From Anaerolineae bacterium (GTDB taxonomy: Bacteria; Chloroflexota; Anaerolineae; Aggregatilineales; Phototrophicaceae), in NCBI GenBank assembly GCA_022821805.1, contig JAJECX010000001.1, forward strand, positions 62,001 through 126,000: a stretch of 64,000 nt of DNA. Reading direction: 5' to 3'. The translations under genes and the position numbers were made by a program. Position 1 is the stretch's first letter, and each line of letters opens with the position of its first letter. Below, piece by piece: positions 33,797 to 42,821 of the stretch. Below the pieces are notes generated by a model. That model was not told the DNA's origin, ran no database searches, and saw only the letters and a program-made list of their open reading frames with translations.

Positions 33797-34494
33797 TGGG
33801 TCGTAAAGTTCATCCAAAGGGATTCCGTCTGAAGGTAATCCGCGAGTGGGACGCGCGTTGGTATGCCGAAGGCGAGCGTTATGTCAATCTATTGATGGAA
33901 GATCGCAAAATACGGAAGTTTTTGAAGGCGAAGACGACTCGCGCTGGCGTGTCTCGCATTGAAATCGAGCGTCATCCGAACCAAGTGATTATCACAATCA
34001 ATACGGTGCGTCCTGGTCTTATTATTGGGCGCAAGGGCGAGGCAGTCAAAGAGCTGCGGCAACAACTGCAAGAGATGACTGGCAAGACGGTGAAGGTCGA
34101 GGTCAGCGAAATAGAAAGGCCCGATCTGGATGCGACGCTGGTCGCTGAGAATGTGGCCTCGCAATTGAAACGGCGCATTGGCCACAGCCGCGCGATGAAG
34201 CGGGCGATTATGCAGGCGATGCGTCAAGGCGCCGGCGGAATACGCGTCGAGGTGAGCGGACGACTCGGTGGCTCCGACATGGCGCGGCGCGAATGGATGT
34301 TTGACGGTCGCGTGCCGCGCAATACGCTGCGCGCCGATATCGATTATGGCTTCGCCGAAGCGCTAACGACATTTGGGCAGATCGGCGTCAAGGTTTGGAT
34401 TTACAAAGGCGACATTCTGCCGGGAGAAGATCCCTTCAGCAGCCCGGCGCAGCGCCCCGCCGATCATGGCGGGCGCCGCAGACGGCGGAACTAA
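33796..34494 (+). CDS. rpsC: 30S ribosomal protein S3
   Basis: Part of the mRNA entry channel and its helicase activity. Signatures: MGRKVHPKGFRLKVIREWDARWYA, KH-domain VRPGLIIGRKGEAVKELR, and RQGAGGIRVEVSGRLGG. Length is 232 residues, with a short basic tail. It is followed by a 76-base gap before rplP, one of the few sizeable gaps in this operon; no promoter is obvious in it. Confidence 0.98.
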   Translation: MGRKVHPKGFRLKVIREWDARWYAEGERYVNLLMEDRKIRKFLKAKTTRAGVSRIEIERHPNQVIITINTVRPGLIIGRKGEAVKELRQQLQEMTGKTVKVEVSEIERPDLDATLVAENVASQLKRRIGHSRAMKRAIMQAMRQGAGGIRVEVSGRLGGSDMARREWMFDGRVPRNTLRADIDYGFAEALTTFGQIGVKVWIYKGDILPGEDPFSSPAQRPADHGGRRRRRN

Positions 34495-34570
34495 CAAGAT
34501 AATCGAGGGCGTGTAGGGGCGAGACGGTGGTTCGCCCAGAAAAAGCGCGGCGACTGTGGGAGTATGAGCC

Positions 34571-35005
34571 ATGTTAATGCCGAAACGTAGAAAATATAAC
34601 AAGCAGATGCGAGGACGGATGCGGGGCAAAGCGCGGCGGGGCGCCGTCGTGCAATTCGGCGATTACGGCTTGCAGGCGCTGGAGCCTAGTTGGGTCACCA
34701 GCCGACAGATCGAAGCCTGCCGCCGGGCGATGGTGCGTTACATCCGCCGGCGCGGCAAGGTTTGGATACGCATCTTCCCCGATAAGCCGGTGACGCAAAA
34801 GGCGGCTGAAACCCGCATGGGCAAGGGCAAAGGCTCGGTGGAAAAGTGGGTCTGCGTCGTCAAGCCGGGGCGTATTCTCTTCGAGATGAGCGGCGTGCCG
34901 GAGGATGACGCGCGGGAGGCGCTGCGCCTTGCATCGCATAAACTGCCGATCAAAACCAAGTTCGTTAAGCGCTTCGATCCGATATCTGGGCGGGAGGTTA
35001 GCTGA
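34571..35005 (+). CDS. rplP: 50S ribosomal protein L16
   Basis: Binds near the A-site tRNA elbow and L7/L12 base. [46 protein letters not shown], and [20 protein letters not shown] identify it. Length is 144 residues from ATG 34571; ATG 34577 (MPKRRK) is an equally possible start two codons later. The stop overlaps the rpmC start by one base. Confidence 0.98.
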   Translation: MLMPKRRKYNKQMRGRMRGKARRGAVVQFGDYGLQALEPSWVTSRQIEACRRAMVRYIRRRGKVWIRIFPDKPVTQKAAETRMGKGKGSVEKWVCVVKPGRILFEMSGVPEDDAREALRLASHKLPIKTKFVKRFDPISGREVS

Positions 35006-35232
35006 TGTATATCGACGAAATACGCGCCCTGTCCACGGACGAAATCCTGGACAAGATCGAAGATCTGAAGGTGGAAATGTACACCTATCGCATCCAGAAA
35101 GAATCTGGAGAGTTGAAAGATACGACCCTGTTTCGCAAGACTCGGCGTGATATCGCGCGGCTGAAAACGGCGCTGCGCGAACGCGAATTGGCGGCGGAAC
35201 TCGTGGCAGAAGGGGGAGAAAATGCCGAATAA
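35005..35232 (+). CDS. rpmC: 50S ribosomal protein L29
   Basis: Small helical hairpin protein near the tunnel exit. [36 protein letters not shown] in parts and [18 protein letters not shown] fit the family. Length is 75 residues, slightly longer than usual through an acidic tail. It overlaps both neighbours (1 base with rplP, 11 bases with rpsQ). Confidence 0.95.
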   Translation: MYIDEIRALSTDEILDKIEDLKVEMYTYRIQKESGELKDTTLFRKTRRDIARLKTALRERELAAELVAEGGENAE

Positions 35233-35482
35233 TCGCAAACGCCTGGTTGGCACGGTCGTCAGTGACAAAATGGATAAGACGGTTGTTGTCGCGATCGAGA
35301 ACCGCAAGATGCACCCGGTGTATCACAAGGTTGTGTCGTCGACCAAGAAAGTCATGGCGCATGATGAAACGGGCGTGGGTGTGGGCGCGGTAGTGCGCAT
35401 TGTGCAGAGCCGTCCGCTCAGCAAGCGCAAGCGCTGGGTGGTGGAAGCGGTATTGGAAGGCGCGGAACAGCTGGCGACCTGA
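35222..35482 (+). CDS. rpsQ: 30S ribosomal protein S17
   Basis: OB-fold protein binding 16S rRNA helix 11. [32 protein letters not shown] and [12 protein letters not shown] are diagnostic in parts. Length is 86 residues. GGGGGAGAA lies directly before the ATG, inside the end of rpmC. Confidence 0.97.
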   Translation: MPNNRKRLVGTVVSDKMDKTVVVAIENRKMHPVYHKVVSSTKKVMAHDETGVGVGAVVRIVQSRPLSKRKRWVVEAVLEGAEQLAT

Positions 35483-35522
35483 GCTAGCGCTGCAGGCCAG
35501 TGTTGAACGGAGAGGAATTACG

Positions 35523-35894
35523 ATGATTCAAACGGAATCGCGCCTGAAGATAGCCGACAATAGCGGCGCTCAGGAACTGCTGGTCATCCGCGTATTAGGC
35601 GGCTCCAAAGTCAAGTACGGTTACGTTGGCGATATCGTCGTCGGCACGGTGAAATCGGCGTCCACCAGCGGCGGCGTCAAAAAGGGCGAGCTCGTTCGCG
35701 CGGTCATCGTGCGGACGCATAAGGAATATCGCCGCAATGACGGCTCGACGATTCGCTTCGACGATAATGCCGCGGTGGTGCTGGCCGAGGACCTTGAGAA
35801 TCCCCGCGGGACGCGAGTCTTTGGACCAGTGGCGCGTGAATTGCGCGACAAGGGCTTTATGAAGATCGTTTCACTGGCGCCCGAGACGCTATAG
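35523..35894 (+). CDS. rplN: 50S ribosomal protein L14
   Basis: Interface protein that also binds the silencing factor Rsf[28 protein letters not shown] and [24 protein letters not shown] are family signatures, ending with [16 protein letters not shown]. Length is 123 residues from ATG 35523, preceded by GGAGAGG. The open frame extends upstream into rpsQ but is not conserved there. Confidence 0.97.
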   Translation: MIQTESRLKIADNSGAQELLVIRVLGGSKVKYGYVGDIVVGTVKSASTSGGVKKGELVRAVIVRTHKEYRRNDGSTIRFDDNAAVVLAEDLENPRGTRVFGPVARELRDKGFMKIVSLAPETL

Positions 35895-35907
35895 GTGAGG
35901 TATTAAC

Positions 35908-36234
35908 ATGCAGCGAGTACAGCAAGGCGACATGGTCGAAGTCATCGCCGGCAAGGACAAAGGTCTGCGCGGCGAAGTCGTTCGAGTCCTGGTGAAAAAA
36001 GATCGCGTCATTGTAAACGGGGTCAACATTATGAAGCGCCACCGCAAAGCGCGCCCGGCGCCCGGCGGGCAGCAGATTCCGGCGCAGATCATTGAGTTTG
36101 AAGCGCCTTTGCACATTTCCAATGTGATGCTGGTCTGCCCAGTCACCGATGAGCGGACGCGGGTCGGCTTTCGCGTCACGGAGGACGGGCGCAAAGTGCG
36201 CTACAGCAAAAAAAGCGGCAGCATAATCGAGTAG
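35908..36234 (+). CDS. rplX: 50S ribosomal protein L24
   Basis: KOW-motif assembly initiator protein of the large subunit. The KOW motif is QGDMVEVIAGKDKGLRGEVVRV, followed by VNGVNIMKRHRKARPAPGGQQ and SNVMLVCPVTDERTRVGFR. Length is 108 residues. Starts 13 bases after rplN with GTGAGG upstream. Confidence 0.97.
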   Translation: MQRVQQGDMVEVIAGKDKGLRGEVVRVLVKKDRVIVNGVNIMKRHRKARPAPGGQQIPAQIIEFEAPLHISNVMLVCPVTDERTRVGFRVTEDGRKVRYSKKSGSIIE

Positions 36235-36250
36235 CGGAGTGAGGTGAAAT

Positions 36251-36793
36251 ATGGAAAACCGAATGTACACCCGCTATCTGGAAGAAGTCGTGCCGACATT
36301 GACGGACGAATTTGGCTATAAGAACCGGATGCAAGTGCCGACGATTAGCAAAATCACGCTGAATATCGGCGTCGGCGAGGCGATTGATGAGCCGCGCTCG
36401 CTGGATGGCGCCGTAGAAGACTTGAAGGTCATTACCGGGCAGCAGCCGGTTGTCACCAAAGCCAAGAAGAGCATCGCCACCTACAAACTGCGTGAAGGGC
36501 GGGCAATTGGCGCCAAGGTGACCCTGCGAAAGGCGCGGATGTGGTCGCTTTATGATCGCCTGGTGAATATTGCCTTGCCCCGTATTCGCGACTTCCGCGG
36601 CGTGACAGCCAAGTTGGATGGGCGCGGTAATCTAACGGTAGGCTTGCGAGAACAGCTTGTCTTTCCGGAAATCGACTTTGACAAGATCGATAAAGTCCGC
36701 GGCATGGAAGTGACCATCGTCACCACGGCGAAAACGGATGAAGAGGGGCGCCGGCTGCTTTCGCTGCTCGGTATGCCTTTCCAGGAAAACTAG
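36251..36793 (+). CDS. rplE: 50S ribosomal protein L5
   Basis: 5S rRNA-binding central protuberance protein. [42 protein letters not shown], and [10 protein letters not shown] are diagnostic. Length is 180 residues. GGAGTGAGG precedes the start; rpsZ follows after nine bases. Confidence 0.98.
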   Translation: MENRMYTRYLEEVVPTLTDEFGYKNRMQVPTISKITLNIGVGEAIDEPRSLDGAVEDLKVITGQQPVVTKAKKSIATYKLREGRAIGAKVTLRKARMWSLYDRLVNIALPRIRDFRGVTAKLDGRGNLTVGLREQLVFPEIDFDKIDKVRGMEVTIVTTAKTDEEGRRLLSLLGMPFQEN

Positions 36794-36802
36794 AGGGAGT
36801 TT

Positions 36803-36985
36803 ATGGCGAAGAAATGCATGCAATTTCGGGAAGAGCGGCGCAAATACGCGGTGCGTGTGCGCCATCGCTGCAAGGTCTGCGGTCGTCCTCGCGGCTACAT
36901 CCGCCGCTTCGGTTTGTGTCGGATTTGCTTCCGTGAGATGGCGCTCGAGGGCGAGATTCCCGGCGTTGTGAAGTCGAGCTGGTAG
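36803..36985 (+). CDS. rpsN: 30S ribosomal protein S14, zinc-binding short form
   Basis: 60-residue type Z S14. Four cysteines in [10 protein letters not shown]...CRICFRE (Cys24, 27, 40, 43) form the zinc site that the long zinc-independent form lacks. The C-terminal [11 protein letters not shown] is typical. This implies zinc-replete ribosomes; no long paralogue is in the window. Lies in the standard place between rplE and rpsH. Confidence 0.97.
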   Translation: MAKKCMQFREERRKYAVRVRHRCKVCGRPRGYIRRFGLCRICFREMALEGEIPGVVKSSW

Positions 36986-36997
36986 GAGGCGGCCAAA

Positions 36998-37411
36998 GTG
37001 TCTAATGTGACAAACGATCCAATTGCCGATATGTTGACGCGGATTCGCAACGCACTGACAAGAGGCATGCCAGAAGTCGTCGTGCCCAAGAGCACGATCA
37101 AGGTCGAAATCGCTCGCATCCTCAAGGAAGAGGGTTATATCGATGATTATTCGATCGGGGACGAGAGCCCAGTGCCGCTGATAAAGGTTCAGTTGAAGTA
37201 TTTCGGTTCCCGGCGCGACCGGCGACCGGTAATTACGCAGCTTCGCCGAATCAGCAAACCGGGACGCCGCGTATACCGCAAACGCCGTGAATTGCCGATC
37301 GTATTGAGTGGCACCGGCATCGCGATCGTGACCACCCCCAGGGGCGTCATGACCGCGCAGCAGGCGCGCCGCGATGGCGTCGGCGGCGAAGTCCTTTGTT
37401 ACGTCTGGTAA
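36998..37411 (+). CDS. rpsH: 30S ribosomal protein S8
   Basis: Central-domain 16S binding protein and, in E. coli, repressor of the spc operon. NDPIADMLTRIRNALTRG at the start and the C-terminal STPRGVMTA-like TTPRGVMTAQQARRDGVGGE with EVLCYVW identify it. Length is 137 residues, with a GTG start preceded by TAGGAGGCGG. Confidence 0.97.
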   Translation: MSNVTNDPIADMLTRIRNALTRGMPEVVVPKSTIKVEIARILKEEGYIDDYSIGDESPVPLIKVQLKYFGSRRDRRPVITQLRRISKPGRRVYRKRRELPIVLSGTGIAIVTTPRGVMTAQQARRDGVGGEVLCYVW

Positions 37412-37427
37412 CGAAAGGAGATGTGAC

Positions 37428-37976
37428 ATGTCGCGGATTGGACAACAACCCGTTCAGTTGCCTGACAAGGTGACGGTCAATATCGATAGAAACACGGTGA
37501 CAATTGCCGGACCCAAAGGCGAGTTGACGCAGGACTTCAGTCCCGAGTTAACCATACGTCAGGAAAACGGCTCGGTAATTGTGGAGCGTCCGTCCGATTT
37601 GCGTCATCACAAGGCGCTTCACGGGCTCACTCGCGCCCTTGTTTCGAATATGGTGGTGGGCGTATCCGAAGGGTTCCGCAAGACCTTGGAGATTCAAGGC
37701 GTAGGCTATCAGGCGACGCTGCAGGGAAAGAACTTGCAGCTTCGGCTTGGTCACTCGCACGATGTCATTGTTGAGCCGCCAGCCAATATCAGCTTTGATG
37801 TGCCGCAGGATTCGCGCGGCGCCATCATTCACGTGGATGGCATCGACAAACAAGTTGTCGGGCAGGTGGCGGCTGATATCCGCGGCTGGCGCCCGCCGGA
37901 GCCCTACAAGGGCAAAGGTGTGCGTTACTTGGGCGAATATGTGCGCCGCAAGGCTGGCAAGGCGGGCAAACGTTAG
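37428..37976 (+). CDS. rplF: 50S ribosomal protein L6
   Basis: Large-subunit protein near the factor-binding site. MSRIGQQPVQLPDKV, the internal VSEGFRKTLEIQGVGYQA, and C-terminal RPPEPYKGKGVRYLGEYVRRKAGKAGK are diagnostic in parts. Length from ATG 37428 is 182 residues; AAAGGAG is nine bases upstream. An upstream in-frame extension overlaps rpsH and is rejected. Confidence 0.98.
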   Translation: MSRIGQQPVQLPDKVTVNIDRNTVTIAGPKGELTQDFSPELTIRQENGSVIVERPSDLRHHKALHGLTRALVSNMVVGVSEGFRKTLEIQGVGYQATLQGKNLQLRLGHSHDVIVEPPANISFDVPQDSRGAIIHVDGIDKQVVGQVAADIRGWRPPEPYKGKGVRYLGEYVRRKAGKAGKR

Positions 37977-38025
37977 TTGAATGGTCGCGCTGACGGCTGA
38001 GTCGGTTCGGCAAAGGAAAGAGAAA

Positions 38026-38400
38026 ATGACTGATATCGTTGGTCGAAAGAAATACCAAGCCCGCAAGCGGCGGCATCGCCGGGTGCGCAAGAGATTATCA
38101 GGCACGGCCGCGCGTCCGCGGCTGAACGTATACCGCAGCAACCGCCATGTCTTCGCGCAGGTGATTGACGATGTCGAAGGGCGCACCTTGGTATCGTGCT
38201 CGACGATCGACAAGGAATTGGCGCCGCAACTGACCGAATTGAAAAAGGTCGAAGCAGCCAAGCTTGTCGGGCAATTGGTAGCGGCGCGGGCGAAAGATGT
38301 GGGCATCGACACCGTAGTCTTCGATCGCGGCGGGTTCCGGTTCACCGGTCGAGTGGCCGCCGTCGCCGAAGGCGCCCGCGAAGCGGGACTGCAATTATAA
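38026..38400 (+). CDS. rplR: 50S ribosomal protein L18
   Basis: 5S rRNA-binding protein. [35 protein letters not shown] in parts, and [26 protein letters not shown] at the C-terminus. Length from ATG 38026 is 124 residues, with GGAAAGAGAAA upstream; the frame can be read from 37981 but those residues are not conserved. Confidence 0.97.
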   Translation: MTDIVGRKKYQARKRRHRRVRKRLSGTAARPRLNVYRSNRHVFAQVIDDVEGRTLVSCSTIDKELAPQLTELKKVEAAKLVGQLVAARAKDVGIDTVVFDRGGFRFTGRVAAVAEGAREAGLQL

Positions 38401-38415
38401 GCGTGGAGATTGGAT

Positions 38416-38979
38416 ATGGCTGAACGAAGGAGACGAGACTCGCGCCGCAATCAAGAAGAGCGCGATGAATTTGATGAGCGCGTGGTTGATATCCGCCGCG
38501 TCGCCAAAGTGATCAAGGGCGGCCGGCGTTTCGCCTTTCGCACCGTTGTGGTCGTCGGCGACAATCGCGGCAATGTCGGTATCGGCATTGGCAAGGCGCG
38601 AGCGGTGCCCGATAGCATCCGCAAAGCCGCTGAGCGCGCGCGGCGCAATATCCAGGGTGTGGCGCTTTCCGGCACGACCATTCCCTATACGGTCGTCGGG
38701 CGACATGGTGGCGCGCGTGTGCTGTTGAAGCCGGCTGCGCCAGGCACCGGTGTCATCGCTGGCGGCGGTGTGCGCGCGGTTTTGGAAGTTGTCGGCGTAC
38801 GCAATGTTTTGACCAAGAGCCAGGGCAGCGCCAATTTACTCAATGTAACGATGGCGACCCTGGATGCCTTGAAGCAGCTCCGCGGCGCCGAGCAGTTGGC
38901 GGAGATGCGCGGCAAGCGTCCTCATGAAGTTGCGCCATTCTGGGAGCGCCGAACCGAACGGAGCGCCGAAAATGTCTGA
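38416..38979 (+). CDS. rpsE: 30S ribosomal protein S5
   Basis: Mediates accuracy and the mRNA entry helicase with S3 and S4. [39 protein letters not shown] and [21 protein letters not shown] identify it. Start chosen at ATG 38416 with TGGAG seven bases upstream; TTG 38410 would add two residues. Length is 187 residues. It overlaps rpmD by eight bases. Confidence 0.97.
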   Translation: MAERRRRDSRRNQEERDEFDERVVDIRRVAKVIKGGRRFAFRTVVVVGDNRGNVGIGIGKARAVPDSIRKAAERARRNIQGVALSGTTIPYTVVGRHGGARVLLKPAAPGTGVIAGGGVRAVLEVVGVRNVLTKSQGSANLLNVTMATLDALKQLRGAEQLAEMRGKRPHEVAPFWERRTERSAENV

Positions 38980-39184
38980 GCGCGGCGGCAAGTTGCTGAA
39001 GATCACCTTGGTGAAGAGCCCAATTGGCTACAACCGCCGGCAGAAAGAGACGGTCAAGTCTCTCGGTTTGCGGCGGATGAGCCAAAGCGTAGTCATCGGC
39101 GACGCGCCGCAAATCCGCGGCATGATCGCCAAGGTTAGCCATCTAGTGCAAGTTGAAGAGGTCGTAGCAAATGAAACTGCATGA
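38972..39184 (+). CDS. rpmD: 50S ribosomal protein L30
   Basis: Small large-subunit protein. [28 protein letters not shown] in parts and the following helix [16 protein letters not shown] fit the family. Length is 70 residues from ATG 38972. It overlaps the end of rpsE by eight bases and the start of rplO by 14, so the three genes are tightly coupled. Confidence 0.96.
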   Translation: MSERGGKLLKITLVKSPIGYNRRQKETVKSLGLRRMSQSVVIGDAPQIRGMIAKVSHLVQVEEVVANETA

Positions 39185-39698
39185 CTTAAAGCCCGACCCC
39201 GGATCAAAGCGCAAGCGCAAGCGCGTCGGTCGAGGCATCGCGGCGGGACAAGGCAAGACCGCTGGGCGCGGCCACAAAGGGCAAGGCGCTCGCAGCGGCG
39301 GCGGCAAAGGTCCCTATTTCGAAGGCGGACAGTTGCCTTTGGTTCGGCGCCTGCCATTCAAGCGCGGCTTCACCAACATATTCGCTATCAACTATCAGGA
39401 AGTGAACGTGGACATGCTTGATGAGCGCTTCGAGGATGGCGCGCTCGTCAATGGCGCATCGCTTGCAGCGGCTGGTTTAGTGCGGAAGTCTGATGAGCCG
39501 ATCAAGGTGCTGGGCCGCGGCGAGTTGGGCAAGAAGCTGGAAGTGCATGCCAATAAATTCACCAAAAGCGCGGCGGCAAAAATCGAAAGCGCGGGGGGCA
39601 GCGCTACTGCCCATGCGCTGAAGGTGACCGGCGCGCGCGCCACGGTCAAGCGGCTGCGCAAGGTCGATATGGAACGCCTCTATGGGGATGCAGACTAA
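39171..39698 (+). CDS. rplO: 50S ribosomal protein L15
   Basis: Late-assembly large-subunit protein. [22 protein letters not shown], the Gly-rich [19 protein letters not shown] and the C-terminal helix typical of L15 are present. Length is 175 residues, a little longer than the usual 145-150. GAAGAGG lies upstream within rpmD. A 136-base gap with no clear promoter separates it from secY. Confidence 0.97.
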   Translation: MKLHDLKPDPGSKRKRKRVGRGIAAGQGKTAGRGHKGQGARSGGGKGPYFEGGQLPLVRRLPFKRGFTNIFAINYQEVNVDMLDERFEDGALVNGASLAAAGLVRKSDEPIKVLGRGELGKKLEVHANKFTKSAAAKIESAGGSATAHALKVTGARATVKRLRKVDMERLYGDAD

Positions 39699-39834
39699 GG
39701 CGCGTCCGCGTGTGAACCTTTCCGTGCAAAACCCCGCGCCCGCTGCTTGCGTATATCTTGTAGTTGGCCGCGGAGCCCGCAGCCGCATTTGTGAAGCCGT
39801 CTATGCTTCGCATGATTGACGAGGAACTGATCCT

Positions 39835-41181
39835 ATGATTCAAGCACTAAAAAACGCCTGGCGTCTGCCGGATGTGCGAAATAAGTTGCTCTTCACCGTT
39901 TTCATTCTGATCGTCTATCAGTTTGCCGCGCATGTGCCAGTTGTTGGCGTCGATCGTAATGTATTGCGGCAGGTATTCGAAAGCGGCAGCAGCGCTGGCA
40001 ATTTGATCCAGGTGATGAACTTGCTTTCGGGCGGCGCAGTCGCCAATTTCAGCGTCATCGCCAACGGCGTGTATCCCTATATCACCGCTTCAATTATTTT
40101 CCAACTGCTGGTGCCGATTGTGCCGGCGCTGGAGCGCATCCAGCGCGAACCGGGCGGGCAAGAGAAAATCCAGCGCTATACCTACTATGTGGCGATCCCG
40201 ATGGCGGTATTGCAGGCGCTGGGTCAAATCAGCATCTTCAACCTGGCGACCGGGACCGGCGCCGAGATCATTCCCGGCTTCGGCTTTGGCTTGGGCAGCA
40301 ACTTGCTCTTGACCGTGTCCGTGCTGACGACTATGACCGCTGGCACTATGTTCGCTATCTGGCTTGGTGAACTAATCACCGAGCAGGGCATCGGCAACGG
40401 CATCTCGATCATTATATTCGCCGGCATCGTCGCGCAGGCGCCGCAGAACCTAATTCGCTTGCTGACTCAGCAGCCCGATCGAAGCATCTACAATCTGGTG
40501 CTCTTCATCGTAATCACCGTCCTGAGCGTGCTTGCTGTGGTCGTGATTCAAGAGGGTGTGCGGCGGATACCAGTTCAATATGGGCGCCGTGTGCGCGGCA
40601 ATCGCCAATTCGCGCAGCAAGACAGCTTCATACCGCTGCGCGTCAACCCGGTCGGCATGATCCCGCTGATCTTCGCCCAGTCGATCATCACTTTTCCCGC
40701 CATTATTGCCAGCCTATTTCCGCCGGGCATGGTGGGCAATACGATTCAAACGACCTTTGGCAATCAGCAGGGGCTGCTCTATTGGGGCACATTCTTCCTG
40801 ATGACGGTCGGCTTTACCTTCTTCTATGCCGAAGTGATGGTGGGCAACCAGAATCTGGCGGAGACGCTGCAGCGCAATGGCGGCTTCATTCCCGGTATCC
40901 GCCCGGGCAAGCGCACCGAGGACTACATCAAGTCGACGACGCGCCGCATTACATTTGTTGGCGCTTTCTTCCTTGGCGTTATCGCCATCATTCCTGGCGT
41001 CGTCGATCTTGTGAACCGCATCATCTTCCCGCTGGAAGCATCGGCATCCGGCGCGGTAATCAATGCTGGACTAGTCATTTCCGGTTCCGGTTTGATCATC
41101 GTAGTCGGCGTCGTCATTGATACGATGCGCCAATTGGAAGCCCAACTGGTGATGCGAAATTACGAAGGCTTCATGCGTTAG
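39835..41181 (+). CDS. secY: Protein translocase subunit SecY
   Basis: Ten-helix pore of the Sec translocon in the cytoplasmic membrane. The family signatures NLLSGGAVANFSVIANGVYPYITASIIFQLL in parts, GTMFAIWLGELITEQGIGNGISIIIFAGI in parts, and YGRRVRGNRQFAQQDSFIPLRVNPVGMIPLIFA in parts are clear, and the C-terminal helix ends with MRNYEGFMR. Length is 448 residues. An intrinsic terminator follows at 41208. Confidence 0.98.
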   Translation: MIQALKNAWRLPDVRNKLLFTVFILIVYQFAAHVPVVGVDRNVLRQVFESGSSAGNLIQVMNLLSGGAVANFSVIANGVYPYITASIIFQLLVPIVPALERIQREPGGQEKIQRYTYYVAIPMAVLQALGQISIFNLATGTGAEIIPGFGFGLGSNLLLTVSVLTTMTAGTMFAIWLGELITEQGIGNGISIIIFAGIVAQAPQNLIRLLTQQPDRSIYNLVLFIVITVLSVLAVVVIQEGVRRIPVQYGRRVRGNRQFAQQDSFIPLRVNPVGMIPLIFAQSIITFPAIIASLFPPGMVGNTIQTTFGNQQGLLYWGTFFLMTVGFTFFYAEVMVGNQNLAETLQRNGGFIPGIRPGKRTEDYIKSTTRRITFVGAFFLGVIAIIPGVVDLVNRIIFPLEASASGAVINAGLVISGSGLIIVVGVVIDTMRQLEAQLVMRNYEGFMR

Positions 41182-41207
41182 TTCGCGTCTGCCAGTCGAT
41201 TGGAACG

Positions 41208-41246
41208 AGCCGGGAAATGCCATGGCATAATCTCGGCTTTCTTTTT
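41208..41246 (+). terminator. Intrinsic terminator between secY and adk
   Basis: AGCCG (41208-41212) pairs with CGGCT (41234-41238); the interior contains the palindrome ATGCCATGGCAT (41217-41228) and a GA/TC pair. It is followed by TTCTTTTTG. The stem has small bulges but the T-tract is good. adk therefore probably depends on read-through or a start between 41246 and 41287. Confidence 0.6.
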
Positions 41247-41287
41247 GCTACCTTCCAGCTCTGAGCCGAATCAGCGGGAGAAACCAG

Positions 41288-41989
41288 ATGAGCTTGTATG
41301 TAATCTTGATGGGGGTGCAAGGCGCCGGCAAAGGTCTGCAAGCAAAGCTGATTGAAGAGCATTTCGGCATCCCGCAAGTATCAACCGGCGATCTATTTCG
41401 GGCGATGCGCGCGCGCACGGACGATCTCGCGCGCAAGGTGCAAGACATCATGGCATCGGGTCAGCTTGTTGATGATGACACCACCAACGCGATTGTCGTT
41501 GACCGGCTGGCGCAAGCGGATGCGCAGAACGGTGTGATCCTCGATGGTTACCCGCGCAATCAGGTCCAGGCGGCATTCCTTGAGCATCATTTGCAGGAAA
41601 AGGGCGGCAGGGTCAATGCGGTGCTGCTGCTTGAACTTGATCTCTACGTCGCTTTCAAACGAGCGTTCGGGCGCGTATCAGCCGCCGATGGCGCCAGTTA
41701 CAACTACTATTACAACGCCGATGGCGTCGACTTCAACTGGACGCCGGCTGCGGGTAGCGAGTTTCCGCCGCGATTGGAGGCATCGCTGGCAGCGACCGGA
41801 GAAGCGCTCAAACGGCGGCCCGATGACGCCAGCGCCGACGCCATCATTAAGCGGATCGATACCTTTCTGGAAACAACGCAGCCGCTCATCAACTATTTTG
41901 AAGTCAAAGGCATCGTACGGAAGATCAATGCCGACCAGAGCATTGACGCTGTTTGGACCGATATCCAGCGCGCGCTCGAGGCGCTGTAA
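41288..41989 (+). CDS. adk: Adenylate kinase (divergent)
   Basis: Balances ATP, ADP and AMP. P-loop GVQGAGKGLQAK, AMP-site STGDLFRAMR and LDGYPRNQVQA, and LID arginines in FKRAFGR and LKRRPDD mark it as adenylate kinase, as does its place between secY and map. It is unusual: the P-loop has Leu where nearly all adenylate kinases have Thr (GKGT), Asn replaces Thr in DGFPRT, and the LID region (YNYYYNADGVDFNW) matches neither the zinc Cys4 nor the common Gram-negative LID. Length is 233 residues. Confidence 0.88.
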   Translation: MSLYVILMGVQGAGKGLQAKLIEEHFGIPQVSTGDLFRAMRARTDDLARKVQDIMASGQLVDDDTTNAIVVDRLAQADAQNGVILDGYPRNQVQAAFLEHHLQEKGGRVNAVLLLELDLYVAFKRAFGRVSAADGASYNYYYNADGVDFNWTPAAGSEFPPRLEASLAATGEALKRRPDDASADAIIKRIDTFLETTQPLINYFEVKGIVRKINADQSIDAVWTDIQRALEAL

Positions 41990-42019
41990 GCTTCGTCAGA
42001 TACAGCCAGACCAAGTCTC

Positions 42020-42805
42020 ATGGCGCCTGTACTGAAGACATCGGACGAGCTCGAAATCATGCGGCAAGCTGGTCGCATTGTGGCGATCGCGCATGAAGAG
42101 ATGCGGCGCGCTATCGAGCCGGGCGTCTCGACCAAGGCGCTGGATACGATCGCCTTGACGGTTCTGCGCGACCATGGCGCCGAGCCCTGCTTTCTCGGAT
42201 ACGCGCCCGGCGAGCATCCGCCCTTTCCCGCCACTATCACCGCTTCTATCAATCAGGAGCTGGTGCATGGAATCCCTTCGGAGCAGCGCTTGCTCGCCGA
42301 GGGCGATGTGATCGGCATCGATGTCGCTTGTTTCTATCAGGGCTATGTAGGCGACGCCGCCTTCACCCATCCAGTCGGAGAGATTTCGCGCTCGGCGAAA
42401 CGCCTCTTGGACGCAACGAAATCGGCGCTGGACGCGGCGATTGCGGCTTCGGTTCTGGGCAACAAGATCAGCGATGTCGCCAAAGCGACGGCAAAATGCG
42501 CCGGCAGATTGGGTTATAGCGTTGCGCGCGAATATACCGGCCACGGCGTCGGCAAAGCGATGCATGAGGAGCCGCAAGTTCCCAACTGGTGGCACAGCAA
42601 GAAGAGCCGCCTCCAGTGGCAAGACTATGATTTACAGCTTGGAATGACCTACGCCATCGAACCGATGCTGATTGCGGGCCGATCTGACTTGGTGGAGCTG
42701 GACGATGGCTGGACCGTAGTCACCAAGGACGGTTCGCTCACAGCCCATTTCGAGCATACGATTGTGATCACGGAAGCGGGGCCGCGAATCTTGACGCTGC
42801 CGTGA
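42020..42805 (+). CDS. map: Methionine aminopeptidase
   Basis: Removes the initiator methionine from new proteins using two metal ions. Ligands are visible: Asp pair in GIDVACFYQGYVGDAAFTH, His in GHGVGKAMHEEPQVPNW, Glu in YAIEPML, and Glu in SLTAHFEHTIVIT. Length is 261 residues, normal for type I. It starts 30 bases after adk. In many bacteria infA would come next; here a secreted hydrolase gene follows. Confidence 0.96.
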   Translation: MAPVLKTSDELEIMRQAGRIVAIAHEEMRRAIEPGVSTKALDTIALTVLRDHGAEPCFLGYAPGEHPPFPATITASINQELVHGIPSEQRLLAEGDVIGIDVACFYQGYVGDAAFTHPVGEISRSAKRLLDATKSALDAAIAASVLGNKISDVAKATAKCAGRLGYSVAREYTGHGVGKAMHEEPQVPNWWHSKKSRLQWQDYDLQLGMTYAIEPMLIAGRSDLVELDDGWTVVTKDGSLTAHFEHTIVITEAGPRILTLP

Positions 42806-42821
42806 AAAGGAGCGCCCGGCT

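Noticed and set aside
39699..39834. Promoter between rplO and secY
   Set aside because: The 136-base gap has no hexamer pair at proper spacing, so read-through from the spc operon is assumed.
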